A stretch of DNA of 64,000 bases from Glutinoglossum americanum (Eukaryota; Ascomycota; Geoglossomycetes; Geoglossales; Geoglossaceae). The notes under the pieces are model-generated. The model made no database searches. It was not told the origin of the DNA and saw only the letters and a list, made by a program, of their open reading frames with translations. A program made the translations under genes and the position numbers. Where the stretch lies: the NCBI GenBank assembly GCA_020080175.1, contig JAGHQL010000102.1, positions 29,350 to 93,349 of the forward strand. Direction: 5' to 3'. Positions 27,838 through 40,876 of the stretch are shown piece by piece. Each line of letters starts with the position of its first letter. The stretch's first letter is position 1.

Positions 27838-29643
27838 ATGGCATCGGCAGCTCGGGATATTGTACAAAGGCCAAAAGGTCCGTCGAGGACTGTATCAAGT
27901 AGCTTAGGCTCGTCCTCTTCGCCGACAGCAACATTTCATCCTACTCTACCACACTCTCGACGGGCTTCTCCAAAGCAATTGAAGCCATTTGCCACTGAGG
28001 ATATTAAGATCCTCCTCCTAGAGAATGTCAATCAAACTGGGCGAGATATATTGGCTCGGCAAGGTTACCAAGTTGAATTTTTCAAGACCTCGTTACCAGA
28101 AGACCAGCTCATCGAGAAAATTCGGTGGGATAGCCTTTATCGATAAGAACCCTCGATTTTCTTACCACTAACCTCAACTACTTTTTGAATTTAGGGACGT
28201 CCACGTCATCGGCATTCGCTCGAAAACGAAGCTCACAGCTAATGTTTTGCAGGAAGCTAAAAGCCTGATCGTCATTGGTTGCTTCTGCATTGGCACTAAT
28301 CAAGTCGACTTAGACTATGCTGCGAAACACGGTATTCCAGTCTTCAATTCACCTTTCAGCAATTCCCGCAGTGTTGCGGAGCTTGTGGTTGGCGAAATAA
28401 TTGGCCTAGCTAGGCAGCTTTACGACCGGTCAAACGAGATGCACAAGGGAACATGGAACAAGGTGAGTAACAAGTGTTGGGAGATACGTGGCAAGGTTCT
28501 CGGTATGTTGCTAGAATTACCATTTACTCGTGCTATACAATATTCTGAAATGGCTTCAAGGGATAATTGGGTATGGCCATATCGGGTCACAGCTGTCTGT
28601 CTTGGCGGAATCTATGGGGATGCAAGTCATATTCTACGATGTGGTAAACCTTATGGCCCTAGGAACTGCGAGGCAAGTTCCTGTGCTTACGGACTTACTG
28701 CGAGACGCCGACTTTGTAACGTGCCACGTCCCCGAACTACCCGAGACAGAGAATATGATCGGGCCAAGAGAGTTTGAGCAGATGAAGAATGGTAGCTATT
28801 TGATCAATGCTAGCCGGGGTAGTGTTGTTGATATTCCAGCTCTTATTGATGCGATGCGGACAGGCAAGCTTGCAGGGGCAGCGTTGGATGTCTTCCCCAG
28901 TGAGCCCGCTGGAAATGGAGACTATTTCGTGAATAACCTGAATTCCTGGGCTGAAGGCCTCCGGAACCTAAATAATATCATCCTGACACCGCATATTGGC
29001 GGCAGCACCGAAGAGGCCCAGAGTGCGATTGGGATAGAAGGTACATACTCTGGTGTAATGCTAATAGGCTATGCATGGCTAACAGTGGTGTCTAGTGGCG
29101 GAATCGCTTATGCGATACGTCAACGAAGGAGCTACACTTGGAGCGGTCAACTTCCCTGAGGTCAATCTGCGTTCACTGACGTTGGATGAACCAAACCACG
29201 TCCGTGTAAGTGGAGGCCAACCGACGTATAGTAGAAATCAACTATTGATTACCAATTCAGGTGATATATATCCATCGCAACATCCCTGGGGTTCTTCGAA
29301 AAGGTGAGCTCCAACAGCATGCCATAAAAGATCTCAGCTGAATTCAGTGTAGTTAATGCCATTCTCGGGGACCACAATGTTGACAAGCAGGTGACAGATA
29401 GCCGTGGGGAGGTGAGTTTAACGAGGCTCCAACCACCTAGGGAAATGTTGGAAGGAGGAGCGTACTGACCTTCTTAGGTTGCTTATTTGATGGCAGACAT
29501 CAGCAATGTCAACCAGAGCGAGATCAAGGATCTGTTCGAGAGCCTCGAGGCCCTAAGCTGTAAGTTTCGAGACTAAGCAAGACCCCTAGAATTGCATATT
29601 AACAAAAATACAAGCTCGCATCATGGCCCGTGTGCTCTACTAA
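27838..29643 (+). CDS. SER3: D-3-phosphoglycerate dehydrogenase (serine synthesis)
   Basis: Eight exons: 27838-28124, 28195-28502, 28561-29040, 29096-29205, 29261-29303, 29353-29411, 29478-29559 and 29615-29643. All join in phase, giving 465 residues (yeast Ser3 is 469). After a Ser-rich N-terminus come the catalytic domain (IKILLLENVNQTG), the NAD-binding motif GIIGYGHIGSQLS, INASRGSVVD (catalytic Arg) and TPHIGGSTEEAQ (catalytic His). A regulatory ACT domain ends in RIMARVLY. The enzyme oxidises 3-phosphoglycerate in the first step of serine synthesis. The frame stays open upstream of 27838, but that ATG is the first good start. Confidence 0.93.
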
Positions 29644-30660
29644 ATCCTATTTCTTTTTCATTCTGGCCACTTCCAACGGTTGCTACTAAATATTGGAATG
29701 TTAAGAGCCAAACAGAAAAGGCGCAGGCTGTTTATGAGGATCTTTGCATTCAACAACGGCGTAGTTAGTGGTGGCATTTGGTGCAAACCAAAAAACCCTC
29801 GGTTTCAACAAGCTGTCAAGGGGGATGGGGGCATGGAAAGACGATGGTTGCCGTTTATCATCTTTCAGGATCATCCATCTATTAATTCGTCTTAATCAGC
29901 GCAGCGTAAAGTATTCTATGGCTAGTTAATCGGCACAAAACGGACGCTTGTCACTTGCAATGCACGCGGAGCCTTTGGACGAGACACTGCATGAGCATGT
30001 GCCTCATGCGTGGCTGGCTGCTTTAGACACGCGGGCTGGTTTGGCCGATAGTCAAGCGTGGCTTAGATTGACTCCGGCCGCCAAGATACCGGGAGTTATA
30101 GCATGTAGAAACATGTGAAAGAAAGGATCAGTTCTAAGGTCGTTAGCACGTATCAGAAAGCGGCAAGGATAGCGGAGGGATTCGAAAGCATAGCCCAGAG
30201 TGCCTGGAGGTTGAACTAGAGTTCTTTAGAATGACGGTGTTGTGTTTCAGCTCCCCCTTTTATTCACACATCTCGCGCTCGCTTCCAGAATCTTTTGTGT
30301 GATTGGGCCACAACTAACCGTGGCGTACCCAACTAGCCTATCCTAAAAGTAACAGAATTCATCGGCAGCTCTGCCTCCAACCGCTATTGATCTTTTTTTC
30401 TCCGTCTCCGGCCACCAAACTTTCACGCATCCCTGATTTAACCTCCTAATCTAGATATGATTCACTGTGTTGCCTTAGAGAACTGCCTCTCACCTTTGTG
30501 AGGAGTTTTGGAGTCGTCTTCCTTCGAGTTCTACACCGGATTTCTCTTTCAAGATCTCTGGAGTTTAGTTGAGATTTGTTCCTCCGATCCCCGACATCCT
30601 CCTCCGCGTCCATCTATTGCCAACCTACATAGTACTTTATCCTAACGTCCGAGCGACCCT
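29644..30660. promoter_or_regulatory. Upstream region of myosin V
   Basis: About 1 kb without a supported gene. The last 300 bp are CT-rich, as is common in promoters of highly expressed fungal genes. The ORF at 29680-29895 has no domain. Confidence 0.4.
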
Positions 30661-33600
30661 ATGGCGCATAATTACGATGTTGGAACAAGGGCATGGCAGC
30701 CCGATGCCGCCTATGGATGGATCGCCTCGGAGGTGGAATCTAAGACCATTCACGGGGACAAAGTCAGACTGGTTTTCCAGTTATCTAATGGCGAGGTATT
30801 CATCCAGAGGCAAAAGCTCCGTCCCCTCGCCGATTGATCCACTGATGGTCGTAATGCCACAGACGAAAACGATCGAGACAACAGTAACAGCCTTACGGGA
30901 TCCAAACAATAACTCCTTGCCTCCATTAATGAATCCTACCATGCTAGAAGCTAGCGATGATCTGACTAATTTATCGCACCTTAATGAGCCGGCGGGTATG
31001 TGGAATCTTTCAGGGGATTTGTACGGATAAGATTCTAATTACTTCTTTAAATAGTTCTGCATGCTATAAAGCTACGGTACTCCCAGAAAGAGATATACAC
31101 ATACAGCGGTATCGTTCTGATAGCCACAAATCCTTTTGCGCGGGTAGAGTCGCTCTATGTTCCGGGTATGGTGCAAGCATATGCTGGGAAGCAGAGATCT
31201 ACACAGGCACCCCACCTATTTGCTATAGCAGAAGAGTCTTTTGCGTGAGTAGTGTTGAATTACATTGGTGGGCATGGGCTGACCATTGGTAGGGACATGC
31301 TGAGGGACAATAAGAACCAAACCATTGTGGTTTCGGGGGAATCTGGAGCTGGAAAGACTGTCAGTGCAAAGTATATCATGCGATACTTTGCCACCCGCGA
31401 ATCACCAAATCAGCCGGGAAAGAGAACAAAAGGACGAGCCGACGCTATGAGCGCAACGGAAGAGGCTATTCTAGCAACAAATCCTATCATGGAGGCTTTT
31501 GGGAATGCTAAGACAACTCGCAACGATAACTCCTCTAGATTCGGGAAGTATATCGAGATCATGTTTGACAATAAGACGGAAATTATCGGTGCGAGGATCC
31601 GGACATACCTTTTAGAGCGGTCAAGATTAGTTTTCCAGCCTCTGAAGGAGCGAAACTATCACATTTTCTACCAACTGGTAGCGGGGGCTTCTGATTCAGA
31701 ACGACAGGAGCTAGACCTTCTACCTGTCGAGCATTTTGATTACCTTAACCAAGGTGGATCCCCGGTAATAGATGGAGTAGATGACAAGGCTGAATTTGAC
31801 GCGACACGAGAGTCACTTACTACTATTGGTGTGGATAAGGAAACCCAAGGCCATATCTTCAGCCTTCTCGCTGCTCTCCTGCATCTCGGCAATGTGAAGA
31901 TTACAGCCACGCGTACGGACTCTGCCCTTGCACCCACTGAGCCGTCTCTCGTCCGGGCGTGTCAATTACTGGGCCTGGATGCCGTGTCCTTTGCCAGGTG
32001 GACGGTCAAGAAACAACTTGTCACCAGAGGCGAAAAGATCATGTCCAATCTCACCCAACAGCAGGCAGTCGTTGTTCGAGACTCCGTCGCAAAATTCCTA
32101 TATTCGAGCATGTTCGACTGGTTGGTCGAGAACATCAACCGCAGCCTTGCAACAGAAGAAGTCCTAAGCCGCGTGACTACATTCATTGGGGTTTTGGATA
32201 TTTACGGCTTCGAGCATTTTGCAAAGAACTCATTTGAACAGTTCTGTATCAATTATGCCAATGAAAAGTTGCAACAAGAATTCAACCAACACGTCTTCAA
32301 GCTTGAGCAGGAGGAGTACGTGCGGGAGGAAATCAATTGGACTTTTATCGACTTTTCGGATAACCAACCCTGTATTGACTTGATCGAAGGTAAAATGGGG
32401 GTTCTAGCTCTACTTGACGAAGAGTCGCGGTTACCAATGGGATCTGATGAACAGTTCGTGACAAAATTACATCACAACTTCGCTGCAGACAAGCACAAGT
32501 TCTACAAAAAGCCCCGCTTCGGAAAATCTTCATTTACCGTATGCCATTACGCCATCGATGTCACATATGAATCTGATGGATTCATTGAGAAGAATCGAGA
32601 TACTGTCCCAGATGAACATATGGAAGTCCTTAAAGCGTCAAGTAATAGGTTCCTCGGTGCAGTACTCGGTGCCGCCGCTGCCGTACGAGAGAAGGACTCG
32701 GCAGCAGTAAGTTCAACTCGAGTAACGCCCGCCGGTCCAGGTCGAAGGATCGGGGTGGCCGTCAACCGAAAACCTACACTGGGTGGCATCTTCAAATCTT
32801 CCCTTATCGAGTTGATGCATACCATTGATTCTACCGACGTGCATTATATTAGGTGTATCAAACCGAACGAGGGCAAAGTGTCCTGGAGCTTTGAGGGTCC
32901 AATGGTGCTCAGCCAGTTGAGAGCTTGCGGTGTTTTGGAGACTGTACGAATCAGCTGCGCTGGGTACCCTACGCGCTGGACTTACGAAGAATTTGCGTTA
33001 CGGTACTATATGTTGGTTCACTCGTCCCAATGGACGTCAGAAATCCGTCCCATGGCCATGTGTATCTTGAAGAAGGCTCTCGGACGGGATTCGGGCACTA
33101 AACAAGGAATGGACAAGTATCAGTTGGGCTTGACGAAGATCTTCTTTAGAGCGGGTATGCTAGCTCATCTTGAAAACCTTCGGACATCGAAATTGAACGA
33201 CTGTGCGATCATGATCCAGAAGAATCTCAGATGCAAATACTATCGGCGCAAGTACCTTGAAGCTAGGCAAGCAATCCTGCTGTTTCAGGCCTCCACAAGA
33301 GGGCATTTTGCAAGGAAGCGAGCACAGGAGGTACGGAGGATCAAGGCAGCAACCACTATCCAGAAGGTTTGGCGGGGACAGAGGGAGAGGAAGAAGTACC
33401 ACCAGATCCGCAACAATGTCATCCTTCTCCAGGCAATCACCAAAGGCTATCTCTGCCGAAGGAATATCACTGAGACAAGACTCGGAAATGCTGCTCTCAC
33501 GATTCAACGAAGTTGGCGGGCAAGAAGGCAGTTGCGAGCATGGAGATCCTATAGGCGGAAAGTTGTCATTATCCAGAGCCTCTGGAGAGGAAGGCAAGCT

Positions 33601-35772
33601 CGTCGTAGTTATAAGAAGATGCGCGAAGAAGCTCGGGATCTCAAGCAGATATCTTACAAGCTAGAGAATAAGGTCGTCGAGCTCACACAAAGCTTGGGCA
33701 CTTTGAAGCGTGAGAACAAAACGCTCACCACCCAACTCGAGAGCTACGAGAATCAGCTCAAGTCGTGGAAGAATCGGCACAACACCTTGGAAGCCAGGTC
33801 CAAGGAACTTCAATTGGAGGCGAATCAAGCTGGTATTGCAGCCGCGAAACTTGTGGCTATGGAAGAGGAAATGGAGAAGCTTCGGCGGAATCATGACGAG
33901 TCATCCATGAATATGAAACGTCTCCAAGAAGAAGAGAAGACGCTACGGGAATCTTTGCGCTTAACAAAAATCGAACTCGAAAACGTGAAGCAGATGAGCA
34001 CGGATCACGAAGTGGAAAAGACCTCATTGAAACAACAAATCGCTGAGTTGCAAGAAGAATTGGAGGCTGCGAAGCGAGCGGCACCCTTGAACCGGGAGCT
34101 TCAGAACGGCAACGCCATGCAGCCTCCTCCTGCAAATGGCTTGATCAATCTCGTCTCATCCAAAAAACCCAACAAAAGAAGGAGTGCTGGAGCTGAACAA
34201 CTCCACGGGGTGGATCGGTTCAGCGGAGCATTCAATCCTCGCCCAGTCTCTATGGCGATTAGTGGGTCAAACCTGCATCGTGGGGTTCAATCTGGGGCAG
34301 CCTTCAGTCCTGCTGCCGACAATATTGAAGCTGAGTTGGAAAATTTGTTGGCAGATGAAGATGGGTTGAACGATGAGGTCGCTATGGGCTTGATTCGAAA
34401 TCTCAAAATCCCAGCTCCAGGGTCGACACCGCCACCAACGGAGAAAGAGGTGCTCTTCCCCTCCTACCTCATCAACCTGGTCACATCAGAGATGTGGAAC
34501 AATGGATATGTCAAGGAATCGGAGCGTTTCCTCGCCAACGTCATGCAGTCAATTCAGCATGAAGTCATGTTACACGATGGAGATGAAGCTATCAATCCGG
34601 GCGCCTTCTGGCTATCTAACGTTCATGAAATGCTTTCGTTCGTGTTCCTCGCCGAGGATTGGTATGAGGCACAAAAGACTAACAATTACGAATACGACCG
34701 GCTGCTGGAAATAGTGAAGCATGATCTGGAGAGTCTTGAGTTTAACATTTACCACACCTGGATGAAAGTATTGAAGAAGAAGCTCCAGAAAATGATCGTT
34801 CCTGCCATCATCGAATCTCAGTCCTTACCAGGCTTTGTCACTAACGAGAGCAACCGATTTCTCGGCAGAATCCTTCAAACCAATACTACTCCGGCATACA
34901 GCATGGATAATCTTCTAAGTCTACTTAATAATGTGTTCAAAGCTATGAAGGCCTATTACCTTGAGGATTCGATAATCACACAGACCGTTACCGAACTACT
35001 CAGGTTGGTTGGTGTCACTGCTTTCAACGACCTTCTAATGCGACGCAACTTCCTGTCTTGGAAACGTGGCTTGCAAATCAATTACAACATCACTCGCATC
35101 GAGGAGTGGTGCAAGAGCCACGAGATGCCTGAAGGCACCCTACAATTGGAGCATCTTATGGTAGGGAAACCCCCTGCTGTTTTAACTACGGTTATGTTAG
35201 CTAACAGATGTTTAGCAAGCGACAAAGCTCCTCCAACTTAAGAAGGCAACTCTCAACGACATCGAGATCATTCAAGATATCTGCTGGATGTAAGTTGGGA
35301 GTTTTCGACGGTTTAATAATATGGTGGATTCATGGCTTACAAATTCTCGTAGGCTTTCTCCGAATCAGATACAGAAATTGTTGAATCAATATCTTGTTGC
35401 CGACTATGAACAGCCGATCAATGGGGAGATAATGAAAGCCGTTGCATCGCGGGTAACTGAGAAGAGCGATGTACTTCTCCTTACACCCATTGACATGGAA
35501 GACAGCGGTCCATATGAGATCGCAGAGCCGCGCCAGATCACTGCCTTGGAGACGTACACCCCGTCCTGTATGTCTCGTTCACTCCCATTTAGCCCATTTT
35601 AGGGCTGGTCGCTAACCGCTACTTAGGGCTCCAAACCCCACGGCTCAGGCGTCTCGCAGAGATCGTATCAGCACAGGCAATCGCGCAACAGGAGAAACTT
35701 GAGTTTGAGATGCCTAACAACAGTATTGAGGATGGCAGAGGTCTTGCCATCAGCGATGTTGACGGTGTCTAA
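30661..35772 (+). CDS. MYO2: Class V myosin heavy chain
   Basis: Exons 30661-30795, 30863-30995, 31055-31244, 31293-35160, 35216-35289, 35353-35567 and 35627-35772 give 1586 residues. The motor domain opens with an SH3-like segment (VGTRAWQPD) and carries the P-loop GESGAGKT (about 168-175), the switch region NDNSSRFGK and the relay/converter. Six IQ-like motifs (about 790-920, e.g. IQKNLRCKYYRRKY) form the lever arm. A coiled coil spans about 930-1080, and the C-terminal cargo-binding DIL domain (about 1210-1560) includes RIEEWCKSHEMPEGTLQLEH. Class V myosins carry secretory vesicles, vacuoles and other organelles along actin to growth sites. No break is visible. Confidence 0.95.
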
Positions 35773-36530
35773 TCTTGAAATCATAGTTTCTAACATTTGG
35801 GTTAAACAAGGTTAATAATTGTGATTCCTAGTGTCATGGCAGTGGACCCTGGCACATACCTTTCCGATTCTAATGTAATATGTTCGAGCACCGCCCCCCC
35901 ACACACCAATAGACCTTGGCTATCATTTTACGGAGATATTCATGAAGCCATAGAGTCGCGTGCGAGCAACACGACGAATATTCTGTTCATACGACGATCT
36001 TTTATTCTCTTCTGTTTCCTTTCCTCCATAAATCTAATGCTCCTGTACCCCCTTTCTTAGGGCATATACCACCTTTGCGGGGCGGGAGACTTCCTGAACA
36101 GCTCATGTCACGTCAGATGGATTTTGTTCAATAGGAAAGGCGTCTTTTGTCACTCATGACACAACACAAGTTTCCATCGACCTAAGAAGACCTCCATTTG
36201 TCTGGGGGGATTCAAAGTGTTTGGCGATGATAAGACTTTAGACATTCATTTCTCACTTGGATGATATGGCGATAAATGATAAGCATGACAACACAGGATT
36301 GCACGGCTCCTCCCCTAATACATGGATTTAGAAAAGTCATTCGTAGGATATCCTAGTTTGTTTTGATCTGCCGAACAAAGCGGTGATGGATTCCTCATAA
36401 ACCTTATCGCGGAGCCGCAAATCTTGGCAATTGAATAACCAAAAAAAAAAATAACCAACGTTCTGCCCGAACCCTCAACAACACCCACTACCAGAAAGCG
36501 AGTCAGAAAACCCCTTAGCCACTACCTACC
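35773..36530. other. Intergenic region between myosin V and FAP7
   Basis: 758 bp that probably hold the myosin 3' end and the FAP7 promoter. A short A-rich tract occurs near 36440. No other feature is recognised. Confidence 0.4.
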
Positions 36531-37263
36531 ATGAGGACTGAACCCAACATCATAATAACAGGTACCCCTGGCGTTGGCAAAACAAGCCACTCCACCCTCC
36601 TCGCCAACACGACGGGCTTAAAACACCTTTCTATAAACCAGATTGTTAAGGAGCGGGAATGCCACGAGGGGTGGGATGAGGGGTATCAGAGTTGGATCGT
36701 CGATGAGGATAAAGTAAGGTGCATACGGCGGGAATAAGAATATTTTACTAATTAATCGGCGGCGTAGTTATTAGACTCAATTGAGGATGAGGCGAAGCAG
36801 GGTGGTTGGATCATCGACTGGCACGCGTGCGATTTGTTTCCGAAGAGTTGGATTGATCTTGTTGTCGTGCTGAGGGCAGATTCGACGGTTTTGTACGATC
36901 GGTTGGTTGGGAGGTATGCGTTGTCTCCCACCATTTTCTTACCCTTTCGCCCACACTCTCACTTTTGATCCTATCTCTTTTTAAAATGGCTCCCCGTCAC
37001 TAATGCACGAGCTGACCATTTCGTGTTTTCTCTTCCTCACTTCCAGAGGGTATTCGGAGGCGAAGTTGCAGGAAAACCTAGATTCGGAAATCATGCAGGT
37101 TTTGCTAGAGGAGGCCAGGGATGCGTACGATGAGGAGATTGTAGTAGAATTGAGGAGCGATACGCTTGAGGATGTGGAGGGGAACGTTGAAAGGATGGAG
37201 AGGTGGGTGGAGAATTGGAGGGAGGGAAATTCTAGGAAAGGGGGGGCTGTGAAAGAAAGTTGA
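36531..37263 (+). CDS. FAP7: Fap7-type adenylate kinase (ribosome assembly NTPase)
   Basis: Exons 36531-36713, 36768-36913 and 37047-37263 give 181 residues. Features are a Walker A motif GTPGVGKTSHS at about residues 12-22, the family signature HEGWDEGYQSWIVDEDK, IIDWHACDLFP and a short LID. The C-terminal helix is Glu-rich. Fap7/hCINAP binds Rps14 and acts in 20S pre-rRNA cleavage during 40S maturation. The second intron is long for this window (133 bp). The 3' end converges on the HAM1 gene, 77 bp away. Confidence 0.92.
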
Positions 37264-37340
37264 TAGTTGATATGACATGCTTTTTCCTCGAGAGTTTGGG
37301 TTTTCAATGGTGTATTTTCGGGTTTCCAATTCAGTTCTTT

Positions 37341-38321
37341 TTAAGACTCGCTTTGCAGCCAGGTTTTCAGTTTCTCTAGGGCTTTGTAGCGGTGGGATAT
37401 CTTGTTTTTCTCGAGGGGGGTCATCTCGGCGTATCTATGGTGTTTGTTGTTGTGGGTTAGTTCAGACACTCGGGCAAAAGCTCAGCCACATAGCAAGAAA
37501 GAAAAACGTAGATCTTACGTCTGCCCCTCATATTCGAATATTGGGTCCCAGCCTGGACAAAAGCATTAGTCGCGGATGTGATGTTTGGATATTGGGAGTA
37601 TTTGCTGTACCAAATCTGGATGGCCCTCGAGCTGGTACTATTTTCCCCTAAAGAGAGATAAGAATCCCGTTAACTAAAAGGTAACGCGGAATCCTTACAT
37701 CCGTCGTGCCCTGAAAGATTTTAATTTCCTTTCCTGGGCCCTCCGAGTAGGCAAATGTGCAGATGGCCTGGGCGGATTTATCGTCGTAGGCAGCCAGAAG
37801 GTTGTTCAGGCCTTTTGACCTATCAACAAACGGTATTCCGGGAAATCGCTCCAGTTCCAGATGGACCTACCTTCGAGACCGATGTCATAGAGGAACCATT
37901 TCCTAGACGTGGTGGGTTAGAGTGTATGACCTAAGAAATCCGGCATCCCCATAGTAATACGGGAAAGAAATATAGGCTCCGACGAAACATACACGTATGG
38001 GCCCGGCAAGCCCTTCAATGCATTAAAGCAGAGACAAGTATCTTCCACAATCACAGGTCCTTTGACCTGCCAATGGAACTCAATTCAGCACCTCCGTTTC
38101 CAACTCTGCTAGACTAGGAATGGAGGTAAGCAAATGGATAACCATCACACCAGTTCTGCAGCCCGGCGGCATTTGTCCCCGGATATGTCATCAATGGTCC
38201 CTTGCACCTCTACCAAGTCTAATGACTGGCTCTGGAGATCCACCACATCGCCGAGGATAGCTTTTACCTCTGTCAGCTTGTTCGCGTTGCCGGTTATGAA
38301 GTTGAGGGTTTTAGGCGCCAT
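37341..38321 (-). CDS. HAM1: Inosine/xanthosine triphosphate pyrophosphatase
   Basis: Seven small exons on the minus strand join in phase to about 184 residues, close to ITPA (194) and Ham1 (197). Landmarks in order are [17 protein letters not shown] (N-terminal substrate motif), [19 protein letters not shown] and [39 protein letters not shown] and [17 protein letters not shown] (catalytic SHR region) follow. The enzyme removes deaminated ITP, dITP and XTP from the nucleotide pool. The LEG/LNN junction needs the AAAG acceptor rather than the nearer TAG to stay in frame. Confidence 0.9.
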
Positions 38322-38921
38322 GGGTTGTGGTTACGGAACCTCGATTTTCGGCTACTACTGCAGTTTATACTTTTGGCATACATAACGTTTGGCCCTGGGA
38401 GCATATAGGCGCAAATCTGGCATTGTAGCTAAAATGCAAGCCTGGGAAGGAATCTACTTTGGTTTGACCGCTCTACGTTGAACAACAGTATTTTGGACCA
38501 GGCAGGTCTAATAAGCACCTCGTAGCAGTGCAAAACGCGTGCGGTTCTTCTCCGAGTCTTGCCAACCTTTCGTTAGGATAGCCCTGACTAATCTCGGCCT
38601 ATATTGATGCAGTTATCTGTGTGGCTCCGCAGGTGGTTTTTGCTGCATAGCTCCTCCAAGAAAAGTTCAAGCCTCTTTCCATGTACTGCGTATCTTGCTC
38701 TCAATGTTGCCAATAAACAACCAATGGGTCTCTCTAAATACAGTTGTGTATCCTACAGCGCCCGGATTCCAGATCTGTACAATGTTTTCCATTATACTTA
38801 GGGATGCCTTTTCTTGGAGGAGGTCTTGCTTCGCATCCGCTGGGGATCTCAAGTGTGGCCACCTCGGCAAACAACATGATCTCTCCATCTGCTTTATCGT
38901 ACCAAAGTTGAATACTTAAAA
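38322..38921. promoter_or_regulatory. Divergent upstream region of HAM1 and the P450
   Basis: 600 bp between two start codons. No strong known motif or RNA is seen. Confidence 0.35.
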
Positions 38922-40787
38922 ATGACTACAACTAGCTGGGTTGAATCCTCAGGCTTCATTAGTTCCCACGTCCTAACCAACGCGACTCCTTCGACTATTG
39001 CGACTGCTGCGCTGGTGACAGTCGTCCTCATAGCTCTCACGACTAGGCTTATTAGCAACTCCTGGGGTCCGCTGAAAGGAAAGGATGGAACTTGGAGTGT
39101 TGGCGTGGCTCCTTACTGGTTTCCCCTACTGGGCCATATACCCATCCTGATGATCAATCCAGATAGATTTCTACGAAAGTTAAGGTCCGTCCATCTGCTG
39201 AATAAACCCCCAAATGAGCCTCGCGACGGTGGCTGACATGGCAAAATCATATAGAGACGCATCTGCTCATGGGATATTCGCGGTTAATCTGGGTGGCTCG
39301 ATCCATAATCTTGCTCATACGCCTTCACTCGTAGAGGGCATCTTCGCGCAGAGGACTGCTGTCGAAACCGAAGAATTTTCCATGTTTATTCTGAATAGAT
39401 TCTTCGGGGTTCCCCGAAGCTTTAACAAGAGACTGGCTGGGCTTTTCAAGGGCTTGACCCAATCCATCTCGATGTGCCTCATGAGAGAGCCAGGCTTAGG
39501 CAAGATGTTAGCAGGGTCCGTTACCAGCATGAATGAACACATTCCAAACCTCGTCTCATTCGCCTCTCGTCCAATCGACCAGAGCCTCTGGGAACGGGCT
39601 AGCGATGCAGATGTTTGGCGCAGTTTAAAAGAGAATGGCGAAGCCGATCTAGCTGTAGAAGCTAATTTCTTCCCTCTACTACGCAATTTTATGGGGCATA
39701 TAGCTACGCCATTACTGATGGGGCAAGACTTCATGGACAACTACCCAGAGGTGCTCCAAGACATCTGGGATTTAGACTATGGCCTGACGTACCTGATTGC
39801 TGGTATACCCCGATGGGTTCCTATTCCTTCGCTAGGGCGAGCGCTTCGAGCACGGGAGAGGCTCAACCGGAAAATTGCTGACTTCCATAGCGCGATGGAT
39901 CTTGCAGAAGATAGCAAAGACCCTGGATCCGAGTGGAGGGATTTTAGTGACATTAGTGATGCGTTGAAAGATAGATATCGATTGTGGAGAGAAAACAAAA
40001 TCCCACCGCGCCTCCGGTCCGATCTACCTCTTCTATGGGCGTAAGGGATTTCAAACCCTAGACGACTTTCTTGACATCTTAGCTAACGTCTTGTAGGATG
40101 AACGTCAATTCAAATAACATATGCTTCTGGCTAATTCTGCGCATTCTATCTACTCCAGGACTAGTCGGCCGCATTCGAACAGAAATAGAGCCACATGTTC
40201 ATGCATCTCAGCCAGGCAATGTTCTAGGTCTAGCGGAACCTCCAAGGCTCCAGATGTCAGTTGCGGGACTCAGGGAGGAATGTCCACTCTTAAAGTCTTG
40301 CTACTTCGAAGCCCTTCGCTTAGACTCCGCACCCTTGACTATCAAGCATATCGTCAAGGACTTTATAGTCACGGAAGACGAAAAGGACGCGCCGGGAAAT
40401 GCAAGATCGTTTGCTTTGAAGGCTGGCGAATATGTCCACATACCTTTCGATGTGCATCAATCTGATCCAAGGTATTTTTCCTCGCCGGAATTGTTTATCC
40501 CGGAGAGGTTTCTCGTTCGAAGAGAAGGCCCTGGGGGGAAACTTGAAGTGGATATTGGGACTCTGAGGCCATACGGAGGCGGTGTTGCGATTTGCAAGGG
40601 GAAGCTTTTTGCCGAGGGAGAGGTACTCGCCTTTGTAGCGGGCATTATTGCCTTATGGGATTTTGAGCCAGTCAGTGGGCATGGATGGCAGATCCCAGAA
40701 CATGTAAGAGCATCCGGTGTTACTTTGCCAAAGAGTGATATTCGTGTGAGGGTTAGACGACGGAAACTCGAGATAGGCGGCGGGTAG
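38922..40787 (+). CDS. Cytochrome P450 monooxygenase
   Basis: Exons 38922-39178, 39255-40040 and 40097-40787 give 577 residues. An N-terminal membrane anchor (about 27-48) is followed by the proline hinge WFPLLGHIPIL. The I-helix region is around LLWAMNVNSNNICFW, the ExxR motif lies in CYFEALRLD, and the haem-thiolate loop is RPYGGGVAICKGKLFAEGE with the cysteine ligand. The loop has Tyr where the textbook motif has Phe, a variant seen in fungal P450s related to sterol 7-alpha-hydroxylase/CYP8-like groups. The substrate cannot be told from sequence. No biosynthetic neighbours are present, so it is not in an obvious metabolite cluster. Confidence 0.9.
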
Positions 40788-40876
40788 GTCGAAATGTAAT
40801 TTAATTACATTGTCAAGACAGAACGTAGAATTGCCCAAGCACGATCGCAGCCCAACCAAATGCTTTCATGACACCA

